Positions 44,049-53,168 of a DNA stretch of 64,000 nucleotides are shown here, one piece after another; positions within the stretch are counted from its first letter, which is position 1, and every line of letters starts with the position of its first letter. The DNA is from Xanthocytophaga flava (GTDB lineage: Bacteria > Bacteroidota > Bacteroidia > Cytophagales > 172606-1). The position numbers and the translations under genes are program-made. Location: assembly GCA_030068525.1 (NCBI GenBank), contig JASJOS010000006.1, positions 412,997 through 476,996 of the forward strand, read 5' to 3'. The notes beneath the pieces were generated by a model, which did not search any database, had not been told where the DNA came from, and worked only from the letters and a program-made list of their open reading frames with translations.

Positions 44049-44557
44049 TGAAAAAGAACATACAACATCTGACGGATGATCAGTTAATGGATCTGGCTGA
44101 TGCATTTGTGACCGAGGATGAAAAACAACAATATTTTGATCATTTGTCTCTGTGTGAAGATTGTCAGGCACGATACCAGACATTTATTTCGATAAATGAA
44201 CAATTGGCTTCAATGCCATTGTTACAACCATCTGTTGTATTTACAGAACGTGTTTTGGATCAATGGGATGAGATACGTTTGGCAGTACCGAATGTGAAGA
44301 AACGAGTGCGATTAACGCCATTTGTCTTTCTGGGCTTTATGAGTTTTCTGGTACTTGTGAGTATAATTTTGCTTTCAATATTCTCTACATCCTCAGCAAA
44401 TACAGTTCCTGTGGTTACAACTACGCATATGGTAAGAAATGTTATAGGAACAGGTATTCTTTGGGAAATTTTATTGGTTGTCAATGCCGTGCTTCTGCTT
44501 TGGTTATTTAACCAACGGGTTTTAGCCCCTTTTTTTAGACATAGGGTGGCTGCATGA
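44045..44557 (+). CDS. Anti-sigma factor with zinc-binding domain
   Basis: This 170-residue membrane protein has the ZAS motif (YFDHLSLCEDCQARY, His-x3-Cys-x2-Cys) at about residues 31-45 and a linker. Two hydrophobic segments follow (FVFLGFMSFLVLVSIILLSI, and WEILLVVNAVLLLWLF near the end). The start codon overlaps the sigma factor stop, so the pair are translated together. It should hold the upstream ECF factor inactive at the membrane. A 24-bp stem terminator follows. Confidence 0.9.
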   Translation: MMKKNIQHLTDDQLMDLADAFVTEDEKQQYFDHLSLCEDCQARYQTFISINEQLASMPLLQPSVVFTERVLDQWDEIRLAVPNVKKRVRLTPFVFLGFMSFLVLVSIILLSIFSTSSANTVPVVTTTHMVRNVIGTGILWEILLVVNAVLLLWLFNQRVLAPFFRHRVAA

Positions 44558-44570
44558 AGATAGCATAGTG

Positions 44571-44624
44571 GTTCTTCCAATAAAAACGGACTGTTCTAAA
44601 ACAGTCCGTTTTTATTGGAAGAAC
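44571..44624. terminator. Bidirectional terminator, 24-bp stem
   Basis: The arms 44571-44594 and 44601-44624 are perfectly complementary (core AAAAACGGACTGT) with a 6-nt loop. It ends the sigma/anti-sigma operon. Confidence 0.92.
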
Positions 44625-44721
44625 TGATGAAAACTTTTGAATATTAATGTTTTGCAGTTTCTTTGAGTGCAAAAGAAAAGGTATGCGTCATCTGAAGTTT
44701 TTAATCCATACAAAATCATAA

Positions 44722-45612
44722 ATGACATATTTAAAACTTGTACTTGTTTCATTGTTTTGGGCAGGGGGATTTATTGCCGGAAAAATACTTGTGAATGGTG
44801 AGGTAGGGCCTTATACTGCAGCAACCAATCGTTTTTTGATTGCATCCATTTGTCTGATGACAATTCTATATCAGGTTGAAAAGAGATTTCCTAAACTTAC
44901 CTGGAGGCAATGGTTGTTGGTTTTGGTTTTAGGGCTGAGTGGTGTTTTCTTATATAATATCTTCTTCTTTAATGGGTTGCGATACATACCCGCCAGCCGT
45001 GCTTCTTTAATTGTAGCTATTACACCTGCTGTGACTGCCTCATTAAGTGCTATTTTCTTTAAAGAGAAAATTACCCCGTTACGTTGGGTTGGTATTCTAA
45101 TTTCTATTGTAGGAGCAATGATTGTTATTTCACATGGAGAATTGGTTTCTCTGTTGAATGGTGGAATTACTTTGGGGGATATATTAATTTTTGGTTGTGT
45201 AATTACCTGGGCAATTTATACTTTAGTAGGCAAATTAGCTCTGGTGGATCTGTCTCCTTTGGTTGTTGCTGCTTATTCTTCTTGTATTGGCTTATTTACA
45301 TTAGGTATTCTGGGAATTTCAGAAGGCGCATTACATTCTTTTACACAACTGAGCTGGCAATTATGGGCAGCTATTCTATTTATGGCAATTTTCAGTACTG
45401 CATTAGGGTATATATGGTTTTATGAAGGAGTACGGTCTATTGGTCCATCGCAGGCTGCTGTTTTTGGAAACCTGGTTCCTGTTTTTGCTGTATTGTTGGC
45501 TGTATTTATATTGAATGAATCAGTAGATGTATATATGATAGGAGGGGGCTTCCTTGTATTGGCAGGTGTGTCACTTACGAATCGAAAGAATACTCAGGAT
45601 ATGGTCAAATAA
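44722..45612 (+). CDS. DMT-superfamily (EamA) transporter
   Basis: This 296-residue protein has ten predicted membrane helices in two EamA repeats. Repeat 1 includes FWAGGFIAGKILVNGEVGPYTAATNRFLIAS and ASRASLIVAITPAVTASLSAIFFKEKITPLRWVGILISIVGAMIVI. Repeat 2 includes GPSQAAVFGNLVPVFAVLLAVFILNESV. It exports or imports small metabolites such as amino acids across the inner membrane; substrate unknown. Its end overlaps an inverted repeat. Confidence 0.93.
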   Translation: MTYLKLVLVSLFWAGGFIAGKILVNGEVGPYTAATNRFLIASICLMTILYQVEKRFPKLTWRQWLLVLVLGLSGVFLYNIFFFNGLRYIPASRASLIVAITPAVTASLSAIFFKEKITPLRWVGILISIVGAMIVISHGELVSLLNGGITLGDILIFGCVITWAIYTLVGKLALVDLSPLVVAAYSSCIGLFTLGILGISEGALHSFTQLSWQLWAAILFMAIFSTALGYIWFYEGVRSIGPSQAAVFGNLVPVFAVLLAVFILNESVDVYMIGGGFLVLAGVSLTNRKNTQDMVK

Positions 45613-45633
45613 TCTCCCATCATTTGACCATAT
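45599..45633. terminator. Inverted repeat at convergent gene ends
   Basis: ATATGGTCAAAT (45599-45610) pairs with 45622-45633 over 12 bp with an 11-nt loop and no clear T tract. The left arm contains part of the transporter stop codon. Terminator function is likely but not certain. Confidence 0.45.
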
Positions 45634-45686
45634 GGATTTGCTGGTTCGCCAAAGTAAAGATTATTAGCAGTTGCTGAACCTTGAAA

Positions 45687-46847
45687 TTATTCTCTGGTAT
45701 TTTTTTTTGCTAACACTGAGATCATAAAACTTAGAAACACAACCAGCAGAAGAGCCCATCGTAAACCTATGGCCTCTGAAATCCAGCCTATTAGTGGAGG
45801 GCCGAACAAAAAACCAAAGTAGCTTACTGTAGAAACTGCTGCAATTGCCATTCCTGCATTCATCGTTTTAGACTGACCAGCTGCACTATATACCAGTGGT
45901 ACTACAGTAGCAAACCCCAAACCTGCACAAGCAAATCCAATAATTACAACTGTAGGTTGTTGAACCAAAATAGCTAGCAATAGACCAAATCCAGAGAGAA
46001 CTCCACTGACAATTAGTGTTTTCTGGATACCCTGGCGATTGGTAAACCAATCCCCTCCAAAACGACCTAGTGCCATAGCAAAAGAGAATGCTGTATATCC
46101 AGCAGTAGTCCAACCTGAATTAACTGGCAGTAGATTCGTTAAATAAATAGATGACCAGTCAGCCATAGCTCCTTCGCCCAGCATCACACAAAGTCCAATA
46201 ATGCCTAAACCAATTATTGTATTATCTGGTCTGACAAACACTGGGGTTGTTGGATCATAGTTAGTATGTGTTGTTAATAAAAAACGAGAGAAAATAATTG
46301 AGATAAGAATCGTGAAACTGCCTACAATACAAAAGTGTGTAAATAGATCTATATTCCACTGACGCATTAAGCCACCCAAGCCTGCACCCACCATTCCTCC
46401 TACACTAAATAATGCATGAAAAGAGGACATAATAGACTTTGAATACAGTCTTTCCAAGTGTATAGCTTGGTCATTTGCTGCAATATTTATCAGATCTCCA
46501 CTTGCACCTGCAAATAATAAAGCTACCGCTAACATCCATGCCTCCGGAATCAATGCTAGACAAGGTATGACACAACTATAGATAACACTGGCTGCTACTA
46601 CCACTGATCGGCTTCCAAATCGAGAAGTAAGCCAACCTGCCAGAGGCATCACCAATATAGATCCGATAGGCATCCCTAACAAAACCGTTCCCAATTCACC
46701 ATCAGAAAGATGTAGTTGGACTTTTATAGCTGGTAAACGTGATGCCCAGGTTGCAAACATACTTCCTAAAACGAAAAAGTATATTGAGATAGATGTTCGA
46801 ATCAAAGGAAGTGAAAACAGTCGGGAGGGAGTTGCTGTTATATTCAT
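45687..46847 (-). CDS. Major facilitator superfamily transporter
   Basis: This 386-residue protein is counted from the ATG at 46847; a TTG 30 bp upstream is less likely. Twelve membrane helices are expected, with the loop motif GWLTSRFGSRSVVVAAS between helices 2 and 3, and GRFGGDWFTNRQGIQK between 8 and 9. The text FATWASRLPAIKVQLHLSDGELGTVLLGMPIGS is common to sugar/drug-like MFS members of this phylum. Substrate unknown. It is followed (leftward) by no partner. Confidence 0.9.
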   Translation of the reverse strand: MNITATPSRLFSLPLIRTSISIYFFVLGSMFATWASRLPAIKVQLHLSDGELGTVLLGMPIGSILVMPLAGWLTSRFGSRSVVVAASVIYSCVIPCLALIPEAWMLAVALLFAGASGDLINIAANDQAIHLERLYSKSIMSSFHALFSVGGMVGAGLGGLMRQWNIDLFTHFCIVGSFTILISIIFSRFLLTTHTNYDPTTPVFVRPDNTIIGLGIIGLCVMLGEGAMADWSSIYLTNLLPVNSGWTTAGYTAFSFAMALGRFGGDWFTNRQGIQKTLIVSGVLSGFGLLLAILVQQPTVVIIGFACAGLGFATVVPLVYSAAGQSKTMNAGMAIAAVSTVSYFGFLFGPPLIGWISEAIGLRWALLLVVFLSFMISVLAKKNTRE

Positions 46848-46900
46848 ATATAAAGCTGACTTAGAACAGATACACAAATGTAAGGAGCTTTTATGGATAA

Positions 46901-47293
46901 TCAGTTGGTAATCTCAATTCTATTATTTTCAGGATCAAGAACTACACTCTCATAGTAGCCATCGCCTGTGTACCGTGGTTCTCCAACTATTGAATAACCA
47001 TCTTTTCGTAATAATTCTGTGTACTTATCGACCTCTTCCTTGCTTCCAACTGAAATTGCAAAATGAATTAATCCTTTATATTGTTTGAAAATATTATTTA
47101 GATTGTCTGGAATAGAAGGCATTTGCATTAATTCCAGCCGACTGCCTTGCTTAAAAGAAAGAAAGTATGATTGGAAATCTTTAGCATGGTTATGATATTT
47201 TTCTCCGGATGAAGTTCCGAAATAGGTAGAATAGAAATTTTTCATCTTTTCTAGATCTGTTACCCATATTGCAATATGCTCTATAAATGCCAT
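46901..47293 (-). CDS. VOC-family (glyoxalase/dioxygenase-like) protein
   Basis: This 130-residue protein has the VOC fold pattern: FIEHIAIWVTDLEKMKNFYSTYFG at the N-terminus, LIHFAISVGSKEEVD in the middle, and ESVVLDPENNRIEITN at the end. The metal ligands are probably His6, Glu53, His75 and Glu127. It is cytoplasmic; glyoxalase, fosfomycin-resistance and ring-cleaving enzymes share the fold, so the reaction is open. It is divergent from the DeoR-type regulator and may be regulated by it. Confidence 0.85.
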   Translation of the reverse strand: MAFIEHIAIWVTDLEKMKNFYSTYFGTSSGEKYHNHAKDFQSYFLSFKQGSRLELMQMPSIPDNLNNIFKQYKGLIHFAISVGSKEEVDKYTELLRKDGYSIVGEPRYTGDGYYESVVLDPENNRIEITN

Positions 47294-47407
47294 TGTTTGC
47301 GGATTTTTACGGTTATTTTTTTATATTTATTTTTAAATAATAAAATACCGCATAATATTGCATAAAAACAATCGTAATACCAAGTGATATTTTCGAAATC
47401 TGCATAT

Positions 47408-48157
47408 ATGCTCAAAGAAGAAAGACATCAGTATATTTTACAAAAGCTCCTGGAAAATCGTAAAGTTATTTCACTAGAGTTACAAAAGGAATTACAGGTC
47501 TCTGATGATACTATCCGTCGAGATTTGCAGGAACTCGCAGACATCGGGCTGATAAAGAAAGTGCATGGTGGAGCTATCCCAAAGCCTGAGTTGCCATATG
47601 ATATGAATGAAAGACTTCATATTTCAGAAACAGAGAAACAAATTATAGCAGAAAAGGCTATTGGCTTATTTTCTGATGATCAGGTAATTATCCTAGATAA
47701 TGGCACCACAAACCTACTAGTCGCAAAGTTATTACCATCAACATTAAAAGCTACCATATTTACCAATAGCTTGCAGATTGCACACGAACTGGTAACACAC
47801 CCTGAAGTGGAAACAATAATGCTGGGTGGAAAGATTTTTAAACAAGCTCAGGCGGCAATAGGAATAGAGACTGTTGAGAGTTTAGCAATGATTAGAGCTG
47901 ACTGGTGTTTAATAGGAGTATGTAGTATTCATCCAGAAGTTGGAGTAACTTCTCAAAGCCGTGAGGAAAGTCAGGTAAAACGTAAAATGGTTGAAGTCTC
48001 TCAAAAGATAATAGCTACCGCAACATATGACAAAATGAATACTGCAGAAAATTTTCTTGTATGTACTACTGAAAGTCTTGATATCTTAATCACAGACAAT
48101 AGAATTGAGAAAACATTACTACAACAATATGAAAAAATGGATATTCAGATTTTATAG
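47408..48157 (+). CDS. DeoR/GlpR-family transcriptional regulator
   Basis: This 249-residue protein is counted from the ATG at 47408 (a GTG 24 bp upstream gives an unusual extension). The N-terminal winged helix reads ERHQYILQKLLENRKVISLELQKELQVSDDTIRRDLQELADIGLIKKVHGGA, the DeoR signature. The C-terminal sugar-phosphate-sensing domain (DeoRC) has ILDNGTTNLLVAKLLP and QKIIATATYDK. It probably represses sugar-phosphate catabolic genes; target unknown. Neighbours are the divergent VOC gene and the MFS transporter. Confidence 0.92.
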   Translation: MLKEERHQYILQKLLENRKVISLELQKELQVSDDTIRRDLQELADIGLIKKVHGGAIPKPELPYDMNERLHISETEKQIIAEKAIGLFSDDQVIILDNGTTNLLVAKLLPSTLKATIFTNSLQIAHELVTHPEVETIMLGGKIFKQAQAAIGIETVESLAMIRADWCLIGVCSIHPEVGVTSQSREESQVKRKMVEVSQKIIATATYDKMNTAENFLVCTTESLDILITDNRIEKTLLQQYEKMDIQIL

Positions 48158-48464
48158 ATTAAGTCATGAACAAAGTTTTGCCCTCTAGTCTGGTATAAAG
48201 TTACTTTATACAATTGAATTTGAATGAATTGCATAAATATTGGCGGTATTAAATGGGAAGCTGTCGATTGAATGAAACTATTTATCTATTGATTTGGGTA
48301 AATGGTATATTTATTTTTTTACTTTTTAGTGATTAATATTGAACATATAAGGATATTATTTACCTTGCATTTACAAACTCCACTCTTTAACAGTAGCTCT
48401 TCGGATAAAATACTGAAACAATAGTAATCCAAAAGGATTAAATTATTCAAACACTACTACCTGA
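48158..48464. other. Intergenic region before the outer-membrane cassette
   Basis: These 307 bp are AT-rich. ATTG (48338-48341) and TACCTTGC (48361-48368) with 19 bp between look like a weak promoter for the genes from 48465, with two mismatches in the second box. No gene is seen here. Confidence 0.4.
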
Positions 48465-49181
48465 ATGAAATATTTTGCTGCCAGTATAGGTATATTGTAC
48501 CTGTTTGGTCTTCCTCTTTATGCTCAAAATGCTGATAATTCTGCTAAAAAGGCTATTATTGCTGCTGTGGAATTTTACCGGAAATCTACAGAAGAATCGC
48601 AGCATTTATATAACGGGCCTGAGTATTATATATATGATGCCCGTTCTACAGAACATCAGTTTTTTAAATCAGACGAAATGGAAGAAGGATCTGTCTATTA
48701 TGATGGGCAGTTCTACCCTAACGTTCTGATTATGTATGATATTGTGAAAGATGAAGTTGCCATTGAACATCTGAATGGATATGATCAATTGCAACTTCAA
48801 AAAGAAAAAGTACGCTACTTTACTGTTTTAAACCATCACTTCATACTTCTGGAAAAAGCTAATACTGGGCTACGAACAGGCTTTTATGACTTATTATATG
48901 ATAAACGGTTAAAAGTATTGGCACGTCGGATAAAAGAACGTGATGAGGTAATTGAGCAAATGAAGGTAATAGTAGAATTTCCTGCCAAGAATTTCTTTTA
49001 CATTTATAAAGATGGAATATATCATAATGTGAGCAGGAAAAGTTCTGTATTACAATTGTTTGAAGATCAGAAAAAGGCTCTGCGTAAATATATTCGGGAG
49101 AATAAACTCCGATTCAAAAAAGATCGTGAAAATACTATTGTTCAGGTTACTGCTTATTACGATCAACTAACCACTCCATGA
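48465..49181 (+). CDS. Exported hypothetical protein (238 aa) coupled to a TonB-dependent receptor
   Basis: A signal peptide (MKYFAASIGILYLFGLPLYAQ) is followed by a soluble domain of about 215 residues. Visible elements are YNGPEYYIYDARSTEHQFF near residues 48-66, EEGSVYYDGQFYPNVLIMYDIVKDEVAIEHL near 75-105, and a charged C-terminus with FKKDREN. I do not recognise a named family. Its stop overlaps the TonB-dependent receptor start by 4 bp (ATGA), so the two are made together. A periplasmic or outer-membrane accessory role for the receptor is likely (inference). Confidence 0.8.
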   Translation: MKYFAASIGILYLFGLPLYAQNADNSAKKAIIAAVEFYRKSTEESQHLYNGPEYYIYDARSTEHQFFKSDEMEEGSVYYDGQFYPNVLIMYDIVKDEVAIEHLNGYDQLQLQKEKVRYFTVLNHHFILLEKANTGLRTGFYDLLYDKRLKVLARRIKERDEVIEQMKVIVEFPAKNFFYIYKDGIYHNVSRKSSVLQLFEDQKKALRKYIRENKLRFKKDRENTIVQVTAYYDQLTTP

Positions 49182-51946
49182 AGAAAACGTCTACTTATCT
49201 TTTGTTCTTTTTTTTCCTTTTGATACAGTCTGTTAATGCGCAGACAAAAACAGATAATGGAATAAATGGTAATTTTACCAATACTCCCTTCAGTCAATTT
49301 GTTAAGGAAATAGAATCCCAGAGCCCTTATTATTTTTATTATGATGCGGTACAACTTGATAGCTTTAAAGTTACGCTTCAGGTAACCAATTTACCTATTC
49401 AAAAAGTACTAGAACAAGTTTTCAGTGATACTGAGTTCAAGTTCTCGATTGACGCCCAAAAACGTATATACATTGCCCAGGATCGATTGATCATTACACG
49501 ACTGCCTGCAGGATTATTTGATTCTACTCCAAGTGAGAAAACAGATGCAACAGCTTATGATATTCCAGATGAGGAACGGGAAGAAAGACTGTTGTCTGCA
49601 AGTGAAAATAAATTATATGAGATTGGAGTAAAAACATATAAACTAAAAGAAGGCAATGCGACTATATCCGGTTATGTACGCAATGCCAAAACCGGAGAAC
49701 AGATTATTGGGGCAGCAGTATATCTGGAATCACCACAAATCGGGGTGGTTACGGATGCTCTGGGACATTACAGTATTACTTTACCAAAAGGAAAACATCT
49801 GCTTCGTATTAAGAATATTGGCATGCGTGATACCAGACGCCAGGTGATGGTTTATTCTGATGGAAAACTGGATATTGAAATGCTGGAAAGCGTAGTGGCT
49901 TTGAAAGAAGTGAAAGTACAGGCAGACCGTGATGTGAATGTTGCCGGTACACAAATGGGTCTGGAAAAACTTTCTATCAAAACTATGAAACAGATCCCTA
50001 CTGCTTTTGGTGAGACCGATTTACTAAGAGTAGTGCTTACACTTCCAGGTGTAAAATCAGTGGGAGAGAGTAGTACTGGATTAAACGTACGAGGTGGCTC
50101 AACTTCCCAAAACCTGATTCTTTTTGATGATGCTACTGTTTACAACCCTGCTCATTTATTCGGTTTTTTCTCCGCATTTAACCCAGATGTGATTAAAGAT
50201 GTAGAGCTTTATAAAAGTAATATACCATCTAAGTTTGGTGGAAGGCTTTCTTCTGTATTGGATATTACAGGTCGGGATGGAAACAAAAAGAAGTTTGTTG
50301 GATCGGGAGGGTTAGGGTTGATCACAAGTAGACTAGCAGTGGAAGGACCAATTGTAAAAGATAAATCCTCTTTTCTTCTTGGAGGGCGGTCAACTTATTC
50401 TAATTGGGTACTAAAAGCGTTGGAAAATCCAAACTTTAACAAAAGTTCTGCTTCGTTTTATGACATCAATGCTCACATTAGTCATGAGATTAATGAAAAA
50501 AATAGTGTATATCTAACTGCCTATTTGAGTAACGATCGTTTTCGGCTATTTGGTGACACCTTATACACATATCGTAATATATTAGGCTCTTTAAAATGGA
50601 AACATACTTTTAATACCAAACTATTTGGTGTGTTTAGTGGTGCCTATAGTCAGTATCAATATGCCATCCGTGGAGAGCAAACCCCAACTACTGCTTTTGA
50701 CCTCAATTTTGCAATTTATCAGGCGAATCTAAAAGCAGATTTTACATACCTTCTTACGGATAAACATACACTGGAATTTGGAGCCAGTACAATCCGATAT
50801 AAATTAAGTCCTGGTTCTTATACTCCTTATGGTGAGGGATCATTGGTAATTCCGGATGTTATGCCTAATGAACAAGCACAAGAAAGTGCTATACACATTG
50901 GTGATAAGTTTGAAGTTAGTCCTCGTTTGTTGATTACGGCAGGAATTCGTTTTTCAGTTTTTAACTACTTAGGACCTAAAACAGTAAATACTTATGCTTC
51001 AGGTTATCCAATTGAGACAGGTTATATGACTGGTACAAAAACATATGATGCTGGAAAAATTATCAAGACATATGGAGGACCGGAGTACCGATTGTCGGCT
51101 CGTTATATGCTTTCTGCTGATATGTCTTTGAAAGCGAGCTACAATACGTTACGACAGTATATTCACTTGATTACCAATACAACAGTAGTATCTCCAACAG
51201 ATATTTGGAAGCTGAGTGATTCTTATTTGAAACCCCAATTAGGCAGTCAGTATTCACTAGGATTATACAAAAACCTGAGAGGAAGTACTATTGAGGTATC
51301 TGTAGAAGGGTATTATAAGGATATTCGTAATTTCCTGGACTACAAAAATGGAGATTCTCTAATACTAAATCATCATATAGAAACAGCGGTCATTAATACC
51401 CGTGGCAAAGCATATGGTGTAGAGGTGATGGTAAAAAAGATGTCTGGTAAGTTGAATGGATGGGTAAGTTATACCTATTCCCGTTCCTTATTACGTGCAG
51501 AAGACAGAAGTTCATCTGATGCACCAAATGATGGCAACTATTACCCAAGTAATTATGACAAGCCACATGACTTTACTTTAATTGGTAATTATAAATTTAG
51601 TCATCGGTTTAGTACTTCTTTGAACTTTACTTATAGTACCGGCAGACCTTATACACCTCCTATTGGTAAATATATTCTGGAAGGAACTGAGAGAGTATTT
51701 TATGCAGAACGGAATAAATACCGTATTCCTGATTATTATAGAGTAGACTTTTCTATGAATATAGAAGGAAATCATAAAGTTAAAAAACTGGCACATAGCT
51801 CGTGGACATTGGCAGTTTATAATGTACTGGGACGAAAAAATCCATATTCTGTGTACTTCATAACAAAAGGTGGATCAGTAAATGGGTATCAACTTTCTAT
51901 TTTTGGCAGACCTATTCCAACAGTTACCTATAACTTCAGGTTTTAA
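49178..51946 (+). CDS. TonB-dependent receptor with STN and carboxypeptidase-like domains
   Basis: This 922-residue outer-membrane receptor has a signal peptide (MKKTSTYLLFFFFLLIQSVNAQ) and an STN domain (about 30-105; FSQFVKEIESQSPYYFYYDAV, YIAQDRLIITR). A carboxypeptidase-regulatory-like domain follows (about 165-240; ATISGYVRNAKTGEQIIGAAVYLE), then a plug (GETDLLRVVLTLPGVKSVGESSTGLNVRGGS) and a C-terminal barrel ending VTYNFRF. STN usually signals to a FecI/FecR pair, but none is in this operon. The following DUF4249 and MG2-like genes form a common Bacteroidota set. Substrate unknown; a protein, peptide or metal complex is possible. Confidence 0.93.
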   Translation: MKKTSTYLLFFFFLLIQSVNAQTKTDNGINGNFTNTPFSQFVKEIESQSPYYFYYDAVQLDSFKVTLQVTNLPIQKVLEQVFSDTEFKFSIDAQKRIYIAQDRLIITRLPAGLFDSTPSEKTDATAYDIPDEEREERLLSASENKLYEIGVKTYKLKEGNATISGYVRNAKTGEQIIGAAVYLESPQIGVVTDALGHYSITLPKGKHLLRIKNIGMRDTRRQVMVYSDGKLDIEMLESVVALKEVKVQADRDVNVAGTQMGLEKLSIKTMKQIPTAFGETDLLRVVLTLPGVKSVGESSTGLNVRGGSTSQNLILFDDATVYNPAHLFGFFSAFNPDVIKDVELYKSNIPSKFGGRLSSVLDITGRDGNKKKFVGSGGLGLITSRLAVEGPIVKDKSSFLLGGRSTYSNWVLKALENPNFNKSSASFYDINAHISHEINEKNSVYLTAYLSNDRFRLFGDTLYTYRNILGSLKWKHTFNTKLFGVFSGAYSQYQYAIRGEQTPTTAFDLNFAIYQANLKADFTYLLTDKHTLEFGASTIRYKLSPGSYTPYGEGSLVIPDVMPNEQAQESAIHIGDKFEVSPRLLITAGIRFSVFNYLGPKTVNTYASGYPIETGYMTGTKTYDAGKIIKTYGGPEYRLSARYMLSADMSLKASYNTLRQYIHLITNTTVVSPTDIWKLSDSYLKPQLGSQYSLGLYKNLRGSTIEVSVEGYYKDIRNFLDYKNGDSLILNHHIETAVINTRGKAYGVEVMVKKMSGKLNGWVSYTYSRSLLRAEDRSSSDAPNDGNYYPSNYDKPHDFTLIGNYKFSHRFSTSLNFTYSTGRPYTPPIGKYILEGTERVFYAERNKYRIPDYYRVDFSMNIEGNHKVKKLAHSSWTLAVYNVLGRKNPYSVYFITKGGSVNGYQLSIFGRPIPTVTYNFRF

Positions 51947-51991
51947 GCAATAAGCTTCAGACAATCAATTGTATTCTTTATTGATAAATTC

Positions 51992-53101
51992 ATGAAATCC
52001 ATATTTGTTAAAGTTGGTTTTTTTATTAGTGGAATAGTGATTTTGGGTGGATGTATAGAAACATTTGCTCCACCAGAGGTGACATCTAACAAAACTTTTC
52101 TGGTTGTGGATGGCTATTTGAATATTGGAGAAGGAAGTAGCATCATCAGACTAAGCTGGACAAAAAATCTTACAGATGAATCGGCTTGGACGTATGAACA
52201 AAATGCCGAAGTTGTGGTAGAAGGAGACAAAGGAAGTCGCTTTGTGTTTACAGAAGGAAGTGGCGGTGCCTATGTATTGCCACAACAGATATTTAATGAA
52301 TCAGAGAATTTTCGATTAAGTATAAAAACTTCCTCAGGAAAGGAATATCAATCAGATTACGTTCCTTATAAAAAGACACCTCCCATTGATAGTGTCGCTT
52401 ACAAAGTGGCTGGAGATAGAAGTGGTGTTCAGGTTTATGTAAATACTCATGATAATACAAATCAGACAAAATTCTACCGATGGAAATTTGAAGAAACATG
52501 GCAATACCAAAGTGCCTTGATTTCTTCTTTGGAGGTGCAAGGTGAGGATATTGTATTCCGTACAGATGATATTCACAACTGTTGGAAAACTATGGCAAGT
52601 ACTTCTATTTTAATAGGAACGTCTGTCAAATTGAGTCAGGATGTGATTCAGGACTTCCCAGTTACTTTTGTGAATGCTTCTACTAATAAGTTATTAATTA
52701 AATATAGCATACTAGTGAAACAATTTGCTCTCACACAGGATGCATTTGATTATTGGACTGATTTGGCAAAGACAACAGAAGCTACGGGAGGACTTTTTGA
52801 TCCTCAACCTTCATTAGTTACAGGCAATATTCATTCGATAACAGACAGTGATGATTTGGTTTTTGGTTTTTTTAGTGCTACCTCTATGGCGCAGAAAAGA
52901 ATCTTCCTTACACCTTATCTGGGATTTTATCCTACTTGTCTGCCTGTTGACACTTTGCCTAAAGCTGATGCAATTGCATCAGGGGATTTGATTATGTCAG
53001 ATTATGGTTACCCTGATGTTCAATATATTACTATTCCTCCATCATGTGGTGATTGCCGTCTACAGGGTGGCACTAATGTCAAACCTGATTTCTGGAGATA
53101 A
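51992..53101 (+). CDS. DUF4249-family lipoprotein
   Basis: This 369-residue protein has a lipobox (ILGGCIETF; Cys21), so it is anchored at the outer membrane. DUF4249 features include LVVDGYLNIGEGSSIIRLSWTKNL near the N-terminus, a beta-sandwich-like region with LSIKTSSGKEYQSDYVPYKKTPPIDSVAY, and a Cys-containing C-terminus (YITIPPSCGDCRLQGGT). DUF4249 proteins nearly always follow a TonB-dependent receptor gene, as here (45 bp gap), and are thought to act as its surface or periplasmic partner in uptake. No enzymatic motif is seen. Confidence 0.9.
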   Translation: MKSIFVKVGFFISGIVILGGCIETFAPPEVTSNKTFLVVDGYLNIGEGSSIIRLSWTKNLTDESAWTYEQNAEVVVEGDKGSRFVFTEGSGGAYVLPQQIFNESENFRLSIKTSSGKEYQSDYVPYKKTPPIDSVAYKVAGDRSGVQVYVNTHDNTNQTKFYRWKFEETWQYQSALISSLEVQGEDIVFRTDDIHNCWKTMASTSILIGTSVKLSQDVIQDFPVTFVNASTNKLLIKYSILVKQFALTQDAFDYWTDLAKTTEATGGLFDPQPSLVTGNIHSITDSDDLVFGFFSATSMAQKRIFLTPYLGFYPTCLPVDTLPKADAIASGDLIMSDYGYPDVQYITIPPSCGDCRLQGGTNVKPDFWR

Positions 53102-53168
53102 GAAAACAACCTACTTGTTTTGATACAAATATTTTTAAGATAGCCACTTGTTTGTTAAATAAATACAA